Shown here piece by piece: positions 8,680 through 16,886 of a stretch of DNA of 64,000 nt; within the stretch, counting starts at the first letter, position 1; each line of letters opens with the position of its first letter. The translations under genes and the position numbers were made by a program. The stretch comes from Enterococcus sp. MMGLQ5-1 (GTDB lineage: Bacteria; Bacillota; Bacilli; Lactobacillales; Streptococcaceae). The notes under the pieces are model-generated. The model had not been told where the DNA came from. It saw nothing but the letters and a program-made list of their open reading frames with translations, and ran no database searches. The DNA lies in assembly GCF_013155265.1 (NCBI RefSeq), contig NZ_JABJXU010000011.1, positions 1 through 64,000 of the forward strand. The letters run 5' to 3'.

Positions 8680-10875
8680 ATGAATCTTATTAAATTTGAC
8701 GAGAAAAATCGTACTTTCCACTTATCCAATGGCTCTATTAGCTATTTATTGGGGATTGAAAATGAGACCGTTTTAAGTCATTTATATTTTGGAAAAGCAA
8801 TCAAGCATTATCATAATAGTCGGAAATATCCAACCATAGATCGCAGTTTTTCTCCAAATCCCGCAGGCTCAAAGGTTTCAGAGCGTGGTTTTTCACTAGA
8901 TACACTCGCTCAGGAATATCCAAGCTTTGGTCACGGTGATTTTAGAAATCCAGCTTTTCAGCTGAAGCAGCAGAATGGCTCTACGATAACTGAATTTAAA
9001 TATCATGAGTTTGAAATTATAGCTGGCAAGCCAGTATTGAAAGGTCTGCCTGCAAGTTATGTTGTCAAGCAGTCTGAAGCCGAAACGCTGATTATTAGTT
9101 TAATTGATTCTTTACTCGGTGTGACGCTGAAATTATTTTATACAATTTATGCCAATCGGGATGTGGTTGTCCGCAGTAGTCAATTAATTAATCATGGTAC
9201 AGAACAAATCGTGATTGAAAAAATTGCAAGCGCTTCACTAGACTTCCCAGCAGATAACTATGAACTTATTTCTTTACCAGGACGTCATATTAAGGAAAGG
9301 GAAATCCAAAGGGAAACAGTTCAGCGTGGTATCAAAATTGTCGAAAGCAAACGAGGGGCTAGCAGTCACCAAGCGAATCCATTTGTTGCGCTGGTTTTTG
9401 ATAAAACAGATGAGTTTACTGGTGAAGCATTCGGCATATCCCTAGTTTATAGCGGCAATCATGAATTTTTAGTAGAAACGGATCAATTTAAGCAAACCCG
9501 TTTAATGTGTGGCATTAATCCCTACACTTTTTCATGGGTTTTATCACCAAAGGACCAATTTCAGACGCCAGAAGCCCTAATTGTCTATTCTGATGAGGGC
9601 CTAAATGGTATGAGTCAGACCTATCATCAATTGCTTAGAGAGCGATTGGCGCGTGGTAAATTCCAATATGCTGAACGTCCAATTTTAATTAATAATTGGG
9701 AGGCGACTTATTTTGATTTTGATGCAGCAAAAATTAAAGGGATTGTAGATCAATCGGCAGCATTAGGGATTGAATTATTTGTCCTAGATGATGGCTGGTT
9801 TGGTAAACGTGATGATGATATTTCTGGTCTTGGTGACTGGTATGAAAATACTACCAAATTAAAGGGTGGTCTCAAAGGAATTGCGGATTATGTGCATGAC
9901 AAAAACATGAAATTTGGGCTTTGGTTTGAACCAGAGATGATTAATCAGGATAGTGATTTATATCGTGAGCATCCAGATTATGCAATTCAAACGCCTAATC
10001 GTTCGATGAGCACCGGTCGCGATCAGCTTGTTTTAGATTTTACGAGAGCAGACGTTAGAAATAATATTACCGAGCAAATGCGTCAAATATTAAATCATGT
10101 TGAAATTGATTACATTAAGTGGGATATGAATCGTCATATTACAGAAGCCTATTCTCAAAGCTTAGCCGTTGAAAAACAAGGGGAGTTTTTCCATCGATAT
10201 ATTTTGGGGCTTTATGAAATGCTTGAAGCATTAACAACTGAATATCCCAACATTCTTTGGGAAGGCTGCTCAGGTGGCGGTGGGCGCTTTGATGCAGGTT
10301 TTATTTACTATATGCCTCAAAGCTGGACGAGTGATAATACAGATGCGATTGATCGCTTAGACATTCAATATGGTACGAGCTTAGTTTACCCGCCATCCTC
10401 AATGGGTGCCCATGTTTCAGCTGTTCCCAATCACCAAACGGGTCGAATTACTGGTTTAGATATTCGTGGTGATGTGGCAATGGGTGGTGTTTTTGGCTAT
10501 GAATTAGATTTAAGAACGTTAACGGCGCAAGAAAAGAAAATTGTAAAACAGCAAGTTAGCTTTTACAAGCATTATCGTCAATTACTACAGTATGGTAAAT
10601 TTTATCGAATGATATCGCCGTTTGAATCCAATTTAGCAGCTTGGTCATTTGTCAATGAGGATCAGACGGAAGCAATTGCTTTTTATTTCTCTAAAACAGT
10701 TGAGGCAGCGGCACCGTTGGCTATTTTCAAATTTGTTGGTTTAGATGCGGACAAGCAGTATCGATTAGGTGATGAAACCTATGGTGGTGATGAGCTCATG
10801 AATGTTGGTATTTATATTAATCCTCAAATTCATGGTGATTATCAAAGTAGAAAATTTATTTTAAAAGCAATTTAG
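8680..10875 (+). CDS. agaL: Alpha-galactosidase, glycoside hydrolase family 36
   Basis: A 731-residue cytoplasmic enzyme that removes alpha-1,6-galactose from melibiose, raffinose and stachyose. GH36 signatures are clear: the nucleophile D482 in YIKWDMNRH, the acid/base D552 in SWTSDNTDA, plus FVLDDGWFGKRDDD and CSGGGGRFD. The length fits the tetrameric lactobacillus/Geobacillus AgaA class. There is no signal peptide. GAGGAGG lies 5 bases before ATG. The neighbouring ABC importer supplies the substrate, and galKTE downstream takes the released galactose. Regulation by galR and CcpA is suggested by the promoter elements. Confidence 0.95.
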   Translation: MNLIKFDEKNRTFHLSNGSISYLLGIENETVLSHLYFGKAIKHYHNSRKYPTIDRSFSPNPAGSKVSERGFSLDTLAQEYPSFGHGDFRNPAFQLKQQNGSTITEFKYHEFEIIAGKPVLKGLPASYVVKQSEAETLIISLIDSLLGVTLKLFYTIYANRDVVVRSSQLINHGTEQIVIEKIASASLDFPADNYELISLPGRHIKEREIQRETVQRGIKIVESKRGASSHQANPFVALVFDKTDEFTGEAFGISLVYSGNHEFLVETDQFKQTRLMCGINPYTFSWVLSPKDQFQTPEALIVYSDEGLNGMSQTYHQLLRERLARGKFQYAERPILINNWEATYFDFDAAKIKGIVDQSAALGIELFVLDDGWFGKRDDDISGLGDWYENTTKLKGGLKGIADYVHDKNMKFGLWFEPEMINQDSDLYREHPDYAIQTPNRSMSTGRDQLVLDFTRADVRNNITEQMRQILNHVEIDYIKWDMNRHITEAYSQSLAVEKQGEFFHRYILGLYEMLEALTTEYPNILWEGCSGGGGRFDAGFIYYMPQSWTSDNTDAIDRLDIQYGTSLVYPPSSMGAHVSAVPNHQTGRITGLDIRGDVAMGGVFGYELDLRTLTAQEKKIVKQQVSFYKHYRQLLQYGKFYRMISPFESNLAAWSFVNEDQTEAIAFYFSKTVEAAAPLAIFKFVGLDADKQYRLGDETYGGDELMNVGIYINPQIHGDYQSRKFILKAI

Positions 10876-10880
10876 TAGAA

Positions 10881-11786
10881 CTATTTTTTAAGATGTTCAC
10901 GGTTTTTATCGTGAACGTCTTTTTTAATACGATTGATTGAGGTTTTGGTTTCAATTAGGAGATTTTTTTGATTTTCAGCTCTAAATTTTGTTGGACTGAT
11001 TGAATAGCGTTTTTTAAAAGCGCTGCTGAAGGCTAATGAATCTGAAAAGCCAATTGCATTACTAATCATTTGCATCGAATAATCAGAATTTAATAAAAGG
11101 CTGATTGCCTGATTCATTCTAAGATTAAGCAAGTAGTGCTGAGGTGAAATACCATATTTATTTTTAAAAATCGTGAAAAGATAGCTTCTAGATAATGCAA
11201 CATGATCAAGTACATCTTTAATCTTGATTTTCTTGATGTAATTTGTGGTGATAAAACGATGTGCCGCTTCAGCATATTGCTCAGCCTGATTTTGTCTATT
11301 GGGCGTTAAGCGAGGATATTCCCTTATTAAGCTTTTAAACATAGAGAATAAATTAATTTGTAGCTCGATATCTTTGGTTGAACTATCATTGCTAATTAGT
11401 TTTTGGAGCTGCATAAAATAAGTTAAGAATTGACTATGCCTAACATTGTGTAAAACCCAGTTGTTTTCTGAAAGCTGTGTGCGGTAAAAAAATTCAACTA
11501 ATGTGTTACCGCTAATACCAATCCAGATATAGGACCAAGGATTTTTGAAATCTGCTTGATAATAGGTTTCAATTTCGGCAGGTAATACAAAGATATCACC
11601 AGCTTTTAGTGCTATTCTTCGATTATTTATCTCAAAGTAGCCTTGACCAGCTGTAATATAATGAATAACAAAATTTTCTCTGACGCTTGGTCCAAAGGCC
11701 TTTCCTTTGACTAAAGCTTCATTTCCCGTGAAATCTAAGTTAATATCTTGAAAGGTTTGATAATATTCTGAATACGAAAAAAGCAT
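10881..11786 (-). CDS. AraC-family regulator, MsmR/RafR type
   Basis: About 301 residues. The N-terminal cupin-like sugar-binding domain contains FVIHYITAGQGYFEINNR and the AGDIFVLPAE turn. The C-terminal tandem helix-turn-helix spans about 195-290, with SLAFSSAFKKRYSISPTKFR as its second recognition unit. I prefer the start at 11786 (GAGGTG five bases upstream) over ATG 11801. It is divergent from the sugar-importer genes, the position held by MsmR/RafR activators of raffinose and multiple-sugar operons. It is likely an activator of the importer and perhaps agaL. A GalR-type palindrome lies in the shared intergenic region. Confidence 0.85.
   Translation of the reverse strand: MLFSYSEYYQTFQDINLDFTGNEALVKGKAFGPSVRENFVIHYITAGQGYFEINNRRIALKAGDIFVLPAEIETYYQADFKNPWSYIWIGISGNTLVEFFYRTQLSENNWVLHNVRHSQFLTYFMQLQKLISNDSSTKDIELQINLFSMFKSLIREYPRLTPNRQNQAEQYAEAAHRFITTNYIKKIKIKDVLDHVALSRSYLFTIFKNKYGISPQHYLLNLRMNQAISLLLNSDYSMQMISNAIGFSDSLAFSSAFKKRYSISPTKFRAENQKNLLIETKTSINRIKKDVHDKNREHLKK
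10890..10926. terminator. Convergent terminator inside the araC 3' end
   Basis: The stem AAGATGTTCACG / CGTGAACGTCTT with an 8-nt loop is flanked by T6 on one side and a matching A/T tract on the other. It terminates agaL and lies within the last codons of the convergent araC gene, so its sequence also encodes the NREHLKK tail region. Confidence 0.8.
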
Positions 11787-11810
11787 TTTGCACCTCATCA
11801 TGTAATGATA

Positions 11811-11824
11811 ACTAAACGTTTACT
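11811..11824. promoter_or_regulatory. GalR-type operator between araC and msmE
   Basis: ACTAAACGTTTACT matches the 14-bp palindrome at 13 positions. It lies in the divergent promoter region and could repress both directions. Confidence 0.75.
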
Positions 11825-11883
11825 TAAAACATTTTTATATATATTGAATACATTATAACATATTACTCGGACTGATTGTAAAT

Positions 11884-11910
11884 TATAATCATGTATAGAA
11901 AGCGGTTACA
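11884..11910 (+). promoter_or_regulatory. -10 element and cre-like site before msmE
   Basis: TATAAT at 11884-11889 is followed by the cre-like AGAAAGCGGTTACA (11897-11910), which would overlap the transcription start. No convincing -35 is seen, as expected for an AraC-activated promoter. Confidence 0.6.
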
Positions 11911-11938
11911 AAAAACTATTATTTTAAGGAGTCGGGAT

Positions 11939-13183
11939 ATGAAATTTATGAAGAGAATGGTTTTAGCAGCGACAGCAGTCGCTTCAATTTCATTATTGGC
12001 AGCTTGTGGCAGTTCAGGGGGAAGTAGTAGCAAAACAGAAATTGAGTTTTTTTCTCAAAAACCGGAAATGCTAAGTACAATCAAGGCAATTGCGAAAGAG
12101 TTTGAAAAAGAAAACAAGGATATTACAGTCAAGGTAGTTTCAGTGCCGGATCCGGGTAATGTCTTAAAGACACGTATTTCTTCAAAGGATGCGCCAGATA
12201 TTATGAATGTTTTTCCACAAAATGCTGATTTTCAAGAGTGGGCAAATGCAGGTGAATTTGTAGACATGACAGGCAAGTCGTATATGTCAAATATTAAGGA
12301 GGGTGTTGCTGAGCAATATGCAATCAATGATAAGGTCTACAGTGCACCACTTAATTCAAATGCTTGGGGCTTTTTCTATAATGCAGATGCGCTTGAGAAG
12401 CTTGGCCTAGAAGCGCCGACAACATGGGCAGAATTTGAACAGCTTGTGAAGGCTATTAAGGCTAAAGGGGAAACGCCTTTTGCCTTATCACTAGCCCAAG
12501 GTGATGCATGGAGCTTGAATGGCTTTGGCCAGCTTGCTTGGGCCGAAGCAGCTGGTGGCTTTGACGGTGCGCAGGCGATCTTAAGAGATTCAGCTAAGGG
12601 CTCGATTTCTGCAACGAGTACAGAATTCAAAGCAGTAACCTCTCAGCTAGATATTTTAAGAAATAATGGTCAAAATAATGCGAATGGTGCAACTTATAAT
12701 GATGCGATAACTGCCTTTGCAACTGGTAAAGCGCTAATTCTACCACAAGGTATTTGGGCATTACCAGCAATTCAACAGCAAAATCCTGATTTTGAGATTC
12801 GTTCATTTGCTTATCCGGGACAAACAGCAGATGATGCAATGAGTGTTGGTGCAGCGGATATGGCGTTATCAATTAGTAGCAAATCGAAAAATATTGAAGC
12901 CTCAGAAAAATTTATTGAATATTTCTCTTCGGCTAAGGTCTTCCAAAAATACTATGATGTTGATGGCTCACCAACCTCTGTTGTAGGTGTTGATACAGAG
13001 GATAAGTTCCCAGAAACAGAAGGTATTACGCGCTTAACATTTACAGATAAGCAATTTGTTTGGCTACAATCAAAATGGGATAGTGAAGCTGATTTCCATA
13101 CTTTAACTGCGGATTATGTTCGTGATGGTAATGCAGCGGATATGGCAGATAAATTGAATGTATTCTTTGATTCAATGAAGTAA
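11939..13183 (+). CDS. msmE: Sugar ABC transporter substrate-binding lipoprotein
   Basis: A lipoprotein of 414 residues. The signal peptide ends in the lipobox LLAAC, so the mature protein is anchored outside the membrane. The rest is a family-1 extracellular solute-binding protein, with the typical PDIMNVFPQ and WALPAIQQQNPDFE regions. ATG 11939 has AAGGAG 7 bases upstream; an in-frame ATG at 11891 would put 16 non-signal residues in front and is rejected. Its position beside agaL suggests raffinose, melibiose or related alpha-galactosides. A 570-bp repeat element separates it from its permeases. The symbol is assigned by context. Confidence 0.85.
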   Translation: MKFMKRMVLAATAVASISLLAACGSSGGSSSKTEIEFFSQKPEMLSTIKAIAKEFEKENKDITVKVVSVPDPGNVLKTRISSKDAPDIMNVFPQNADFQEWANAGEFVDMTGKSYMSNIKEGVAEQYAINDKVYSAPLNSNAWGFFYNADALEKLGLEAPTTWAEFEQLVKAIKAKGETPFALSLAQGDAWSLNGFGQLAWAEAAGGFDGAQAILRDSAKGSISATSTEFKAVTSQLDILRNNGQNNANGATYNDAITAFATGKALILPQGIWALPAIQQQNPDFEIRSFAYPGQTADDAMSVGAADMALSISSKSKNIEASEKFIEYFSSAKVFQKYYDVDGSPTSVVGVDTEDKFPETEGITRLTFTDKQFVWLQSKWDSEADFHTLTADYVRDGNAADMADKLNVFFDSMK

Positions 13184-13479
13184 GTAGATGATGAATGGAG
13201 GTGGGACAAAAGACGTTTAACGAGCTAGAAATAGGTGCTAAATTGCCTCGTAAACCAAGGTGTTTTCTCTCTCTGATTAAAGCTGTGAAAAATAGACGAG
13301 TCATTCGTTTATTCAGTCAGACGTTTTCTGTCTGACCGGATGACGTATCTATTTGAACAGATTTGAGAGAGAAAGCCCGCCAAAGCAAGCCGTTTCAGTA
13401 TTTTAGACAATCTAGCTTCAACAGCTTGAAAGTATCGGCATAAGCTGAAAAAATAATTCATGGCAACAATTGAACTAAA

Positions 13480-13595
13480 CTTTTAAAGCTCTCCTTGGTC
13501 GCTTATAAAAGTAAGTTCAATTGCATACCTTGCCGACTAACTGCCTCAAATTTCACTCTGAAATTCTCGGAGAGTAAGTCGTCATGGCAAAGAAC
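13480..13595 (+). repeat. Dispersed repeat family 2, copy 1
   Basis: The core is 'CTGCCTCAAATTTCA..CTGAAATT' followed by 'CGG.GAG.AAGT..CATGGCAAA', preceded by 'TTTTAAAGC.C.C.TTGGT'. The same core recurs at 24484-24535, 24551-24665 and, inverted, 52631-52680. The core is itself a short hairpin (AATTTCA / TGAAATT). Confidence 0.7.
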
Positions 13596-13737
13596 GCCTT
13601 TACTATTTTCCAGTCTTATGCTCAACTTTCAAAGCAAGCCGTTTCAGCTTTTTAGGCAATATTCGGAAATTGATCTATTATCCTATGGCAGTGAAGTTGT
13701 CGCCTTGTTCCCCGTAAATTACCAACATTACGAAAGA

Positions 13738-13759
13738 GGTTGGGACTTTTGTCCCAACC
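13738..13759 (+). terminator. Family-1 hairpin upstream of the importer permeases
   Basis: GGTTGGGAC and GTCCCAACC form a perfect 9-bp stem with a TTTT loop, 40 bp before the first permease start. It lacks a clean downstream T run, so partial termination or mRNA stabilisation is more likely than full termination. Confidence 0.6.
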
Positions 13760-13798
13760 CCATTTAATCATTGTAAATTAGATTTTGGAGGTGTTTTA

Positions 13799-14668
13799 AT
13801 GAAAGATAGATTTATCAGTAAATACTGGGGATATATTTTTCTAATTGTTCCTATAGTACTTCAACTCATATTTTTTTATTTACCAACAATTCGCGGTGTT
13901 ATTTATTCCTTTACCGATTGGACAGGCTTAACTAGCGATTATCAGTTTATTGGCTTTAAAAATTATGTTTCGATATTCCATGATCCTAAATTTGCAAAAT
14001 CAATTACCTTTACCGTTGTTTTCACGATTGGCATGATTATTGGTCAAATTGTAATTGGTATCTTAGTGGCAAGGGCTTTGAATGCTAAAATTAAAGGCTC
14101 AAATTTCTTTAGAGCAACCTTCTTTTTCCCAGCAGTTTTAGCGACGGTGACCATTGGTTTGATTTTTAAACAAATTTTTAATTATGGGCTAACATCAATT
14201 GGCGAAAATTTTGATATTGGCTTTTTAAAGGAAAATCTGATTGCCAATCCAAAAACAGTCATTTTTGGAGTGTTATTTGTTGCTCTCTGGCAGGGTGTTG
14301 CAACGCCAACTATTATTTTTTTAGCTGGATTACAAAGTATTCCACAGGAAATCATTGAGGCAGCAAGTATCGATGGCGCAAATAAGCGCCAAATTTTCCG
14401 AAATATTGAAATTCCTTTTTTAATTCCTTCAATTTCTATGGTTTTTATTCTGGCATTAAAAGGTGGACTAACCGCCTTTGATAATATTTTTGTTTTAACT
14501 GGTGGTGGCCCAAACGATATGACGCAAACCTTAGGGCTTTTGGTCTATAATACCGCCTTTAAGAATAATAGCTTTGGTTATGCTAATGCGATTGCAGTTG
14601 TATTGTTTATCATAATTATTATATTGTCAATCATTCAGCAAACTGTTGCTAAGAAATTTGAAGTGTAG
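13799..14668 (+). CDS. msmF: Sugar ABC transporter permease, MalF/MsmF type
   Basis: A 289-residue inner-membrane permease with six predicted helices. The first helix is YIFLIVPIVLQLIFFYLP and the coupling EAA loop is EIIEAASIDGANKRQIFRNI at about 191-210, the docking motif for the ATPase. TFDNIFVLTGGGP is a family hallmark. The gene is followed 11 bp later by the partner permease. TTTGGAGG lies before ATG. No ATPase gene occurs in the region, so a shared MsmK-type ATPase elsewhere must energise it. Confidence 0.92.
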   Translation: MKDRFISKYWGYIFLIVPIVLQLIFFYLPTIRGVIYSFTDWTGLTSDYQFIGFKNYVSIFHDPKFAKSITFTVVFTIGMIIGQIVIGILVARALNAKIKGSNFFRATFFFPAVLATVTIGLIFKQIFNYGLTSIGENFDIGFLKENLIANPKTVIFGVLFVALWQGVATPTIIFLAGLQSIPQEIIEAASIDGANKRQIFRNIEIPFLIPSISMVFILALKGGLTAFDNIFVLTGGGPNDMTQTLGLLVYNTAFKNNSFGYANAIAVVLFIIIIILSIIQQTVAKKFEV

Positions 14669-14678
14669 GGGTGATCAA

Positions 14679-15506
14679 ATGAAAAACAAAGAAAATAAAC
14701 TACCGCATATACTTTTATTAGTGGCAGGCTCAATCTTAATTTTAATTCCAATTTATCTGACCATAATTAGTTCTTTTAAGGATACGGCTCAGATTATGCA
14801 GAATTTCTTTGGTTTGCCCAAGCCATTTACCTTAGATAATTATCAAAGACTAATTGAAGATGGTATCGGGCATTATTATTTTAATTCGGCTATTATCACA
14901 ATCGTCTCAATTCTATTAATTATTTTAGTTGTACCAATGGCAGCCTTTAGTATTGCCAGAAATATGAGTCGCAAAATGGCATTTACGATCATGTATTCCC
15001 TTTTAATTCTAGGTATTTTCGTCCCCTTTCAAGTAATTATGATTCCAATTACGAATCAAATGACGAGTATGGGCTTGATGAATTTACCGGGCTTAATTAT
15101 TTTATACTTAACCTATGCACTGCCACAAACGCTCTTTTTGTATGTGGGATATATTAAGCTTTCTATCCCAGTGAGCTTGGATGAGGCAGCAGAAATTGAC
15201 GGTGCTAGCAAATTCTTTATGTATCGAAAGGTTGCTTTCCCATTAATGAAACCAATGCATGCAACCACCTTGATTTTAAATGCTTTGTGGATTTGGAATG
15301 ACTTTCTTTTACCACTGTTAATTTTAAATAAGGATGATGGACTTTGGACCTTGCCACTTTTCCAATACAACTATCAAGGTCAGTATATGAGTGATTACGG
15401 GCCAAGCTTTGCATCGTATGTGGTCGGTATCGTCACAATTACAATTGTTTACTTAATTTTCCAAAAGAATATCATTTCTGGAATGAGTAATGGCGCGGTT
15501 AAATAG
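14679..15506 (+). CDS. msmG: Sugar ABC transporter permease, MalG/MsmG type
   Basis: A 275-residue permease, partner of the preceding one. Start at ATG 14679 with AGGGG 6 bases upstream; an upstream in-frame codon at 14646 would overlap the previous gene and is rejected. It has six membrane helices, and the EAA loop SLDEAAEIDGASKFFMYRK lies at about 180-198. WIWNDFLLPLLIL is typical of the family. The transcription unit appears to end at the terminator 50 bp downstream. Confidence 0.92.
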   Translation: MKNKENKLPHILLLVAGSILILIPIYLTIISSFKDTAQIMQNFFGLPKPFTLDNYQRLIEDGIGHYYFNSAIITIVSILLIILVVPMAAFSIARNMSRKMAFTIMYSLLILGIFVPFQVIMIPITNQMTSMGLMNLPGLIILYLTYALPQTLFLYVGYIKLSIPVSLDEAAEIDGASKFFMYRKVAFPLMKPMHATTLILNALWIWNDFLLPLLILNKDDGLWTLPLFQYNYQGQYMSDYGPSFASYVVGIVTITIVYLIFQKNIISGMSNGAVK

Positions 15507-15553
15507 AGAGTTTAACATATGCCCCAGCTTGGCAGCAATTTTGAATATTAATC

Positions 15554-15605
15554 AGTCGACTTTAGAGTTAGAGAATTAAAGCTAACTCTAAAATCGACTT
15601 TTTAT
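15554..15605 (+). terminator. Terminator after the importer genes
   Basis: A stem of about 18 bp, GTCGAcTTTAGAGTTAG / CTAACTCTAAAaTCGAC, ends in TTTTT. It ends the importer operon before the galK promoter. Confidence 0.9.
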
Positions 15606-15610
15606 TATGA

Positions 15611-15658
15611 AAGCGCTATTTTTTAATTGACTAAACGTTTAGTAAACGTTTATAATGG
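15611..15658 (+). promoter_or_regulatory. galKTE promoter with GalR operator in the spacer
   Basis: TTGACT (15629-15634) and TATAAT (15653-15658) are 18 bp apart. The perfect palindrome ACTAAACGTTTAGT (15632-15645) fills the spacer, and a second half-site AAACGTTTA overlaps the -10. A cre-like GAAAGCGCTATTT begins at 15611. Binding in the spacer would block RNA polymerase directly. Confidence 0.85.
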
Positions 15659-15686
15659 AGTTAGCAATAATAAATGGAGGTCTGGA

Positions 15687-16868
15687 ATGAATCAAAAGGT
15701 GATGAAAGCAGAAGTAACAGAGAAGTTTATTGAATTATTTGGCAATGGTGAATTAGCAAACTATTTTTCTCCAGGCAGAATTAATTTGATTGGTGAGCAC
15801 ACTGATTATAATGGCGGCTATGTTTTTCCAGCAGCAATCAGTATTGGCACATATGGCGTTGCGATTCCTAGAAAAGATCAAGTAGTTAGAGTTTATTCTC
15901 TAAATTTTCAAGAAATTGGGATTATTGAGTTTAGCTTGGATGAATTGGTTTACTCGTCAAAATCACACTGGGGCAATTATGTTAAAGGCTATTTGTTAAA
16001 ATTAATCGAGGCAGGATGTGCTATTTCGCATGGTTTTGAATTAGTAATCGAAGGTACGATACCGAATGGCTCTGGACTTTCTTCCTCAGCTTCATTAGAA
16101 TTACTAATTGGGACAATTGCTAATGACCTATACAATCTAAAATTAGATCGCTTGACACTTGTCAAATTAGGACAAAAGGTTGAAAATGAATTTATTGGTG
16201 TAAATTCTGGTATTATGGATCAATTTGCAATTGGCTTTGGCGAACAGGGTAAAGCAATATTGCTCGATACCAATACGTTAAATTATGAATTAGTGCCAGC
16301 GGAATTTGGTGATTATAAGGTTGTCATCATGAATACAAATAAACGTCGGGAGCTTGCAGACTCAAAATATAATGAACGTCGGGCACAATGTGAGGAAGCG
16401 TTGAAACGTTTGCAAACAAAGCTTGATATCAATTCATTAGGCGAATTATCAGAAGCAGATTTTGAAGCGAACCGTCAGCTAATTGCTGATCCGCTTTTGG
16501 AAAAACGTGCCAAGCATGCGGTTTATGAAAATGCTCGGACATTAAAGGCTAAGAAAGCTTTAGTAGCGGGTGATTTAGTCACTTTTGGCAGACTATTAAA
16601 TGCCTCACATCTGTCGTTAAAGGAAGATTATGAAGTTACGGGAATCGAGCTCGATACCTTAGCTGAAACTGCACAAAAACAAAACGGTGTTTTAGGTGCA
16701 CGAATGACCGGTGCTGGCTTTGGGGGCTGTGCGATTGCCTTAGTGCAAACAGATGCAATTGAACATTTTATAGACTCGGTTGGTTTGGTTTATGAAAATC
16801 AAATTGGCTATTCAGCTGATTTTTATGTTGCAACAATTGCTGATCACGCACATAAATTAGGAAATTAA
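15687..16868 (+). CDS. galK: Galactokinase
   Basis: A 393-residue GHMP kinase phosphorylating galactose to galactose-1-phosphate, the first step of the Leloir pathway. Motif 1 is [16 protein letters not shown], the ATP-binding motif is [13 protein letters not shown], and motif 3 is [13 protein letters not shown]. The start is ATG 15687 with GGAGG 7 bases upstream; an open frame upstream runs through the operator and is not coding. It is the first gene of galKTE, 18 bp before galT. Confidence 0.97.
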   Translation: MNQKVMKAEVTEKFIELFGNGELANYFSPGRINLIGEHTDYNGGYVFPAAISIGTYGVAIPRKDQVVRVYSLNFQEIGIIEFSLDELVYSSKSHWGNYVKGYLLKLIEAGCAISHGFELVIEGTIPNGSGLSSSASLELLIGTIANDLYNLKLDRLTLVKLGQKVENEFIGVNSGIMDQFAIGFGEQGKAILLDTNTLNYELVPAEFGDYKVVIMNTNKRRELADSKYNERRAQCEEALKRLQTKLDINSLGELSEADFEANRQLIADPLLEKRAKHAVYENARTLKAKKALVAGDLVTFGRLLNASHLSLKEDYEVTGIELDTLAETAQKQNGVLGARMTGAGFGGCAIALVQTDAIEHFIDSVGLVYENQIGYSADFYVATIADHAHKLGN

Positions 16869-16886
16869 GAATAGTAGGTGCAAAAA

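Larger units (their letters stand above)
13197..13765 (+). repeat. Dispersed repeat family 1, copy 2, with nested insertions
   Basis: The outer element starts GGAGGTGGGACAAAAGACG and ends in the hairpin GGTTGGGAC-TTTT-GTCCCAACC. Inside it, positions 13255-13376 are a long imperfect palindrome whose ends are TTTTCTCTCTC and GAGAGAGAAA, flanked by GCCTCGTAAA and GCCCG...CGTAAA. Positions 13379-13717 are a further insertion absent from the other copies. It has 30-bp near-identical direct repeats at 13384-13413 and 13631-13660 and a family-2 repeat between them. No gene is credible here; a 90-codon open frame crosses several repeat modules. The element splits the sugar-importer operon. Confidence 0.8.

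Noticed and set aside
13495-13767. 90-codon forward open frame between the binding-protein and permease genes
   Set aside because: It runs across several repeat modules and the terminal hairpin of a family-1 element, with no ribosome site and no family resemblance.
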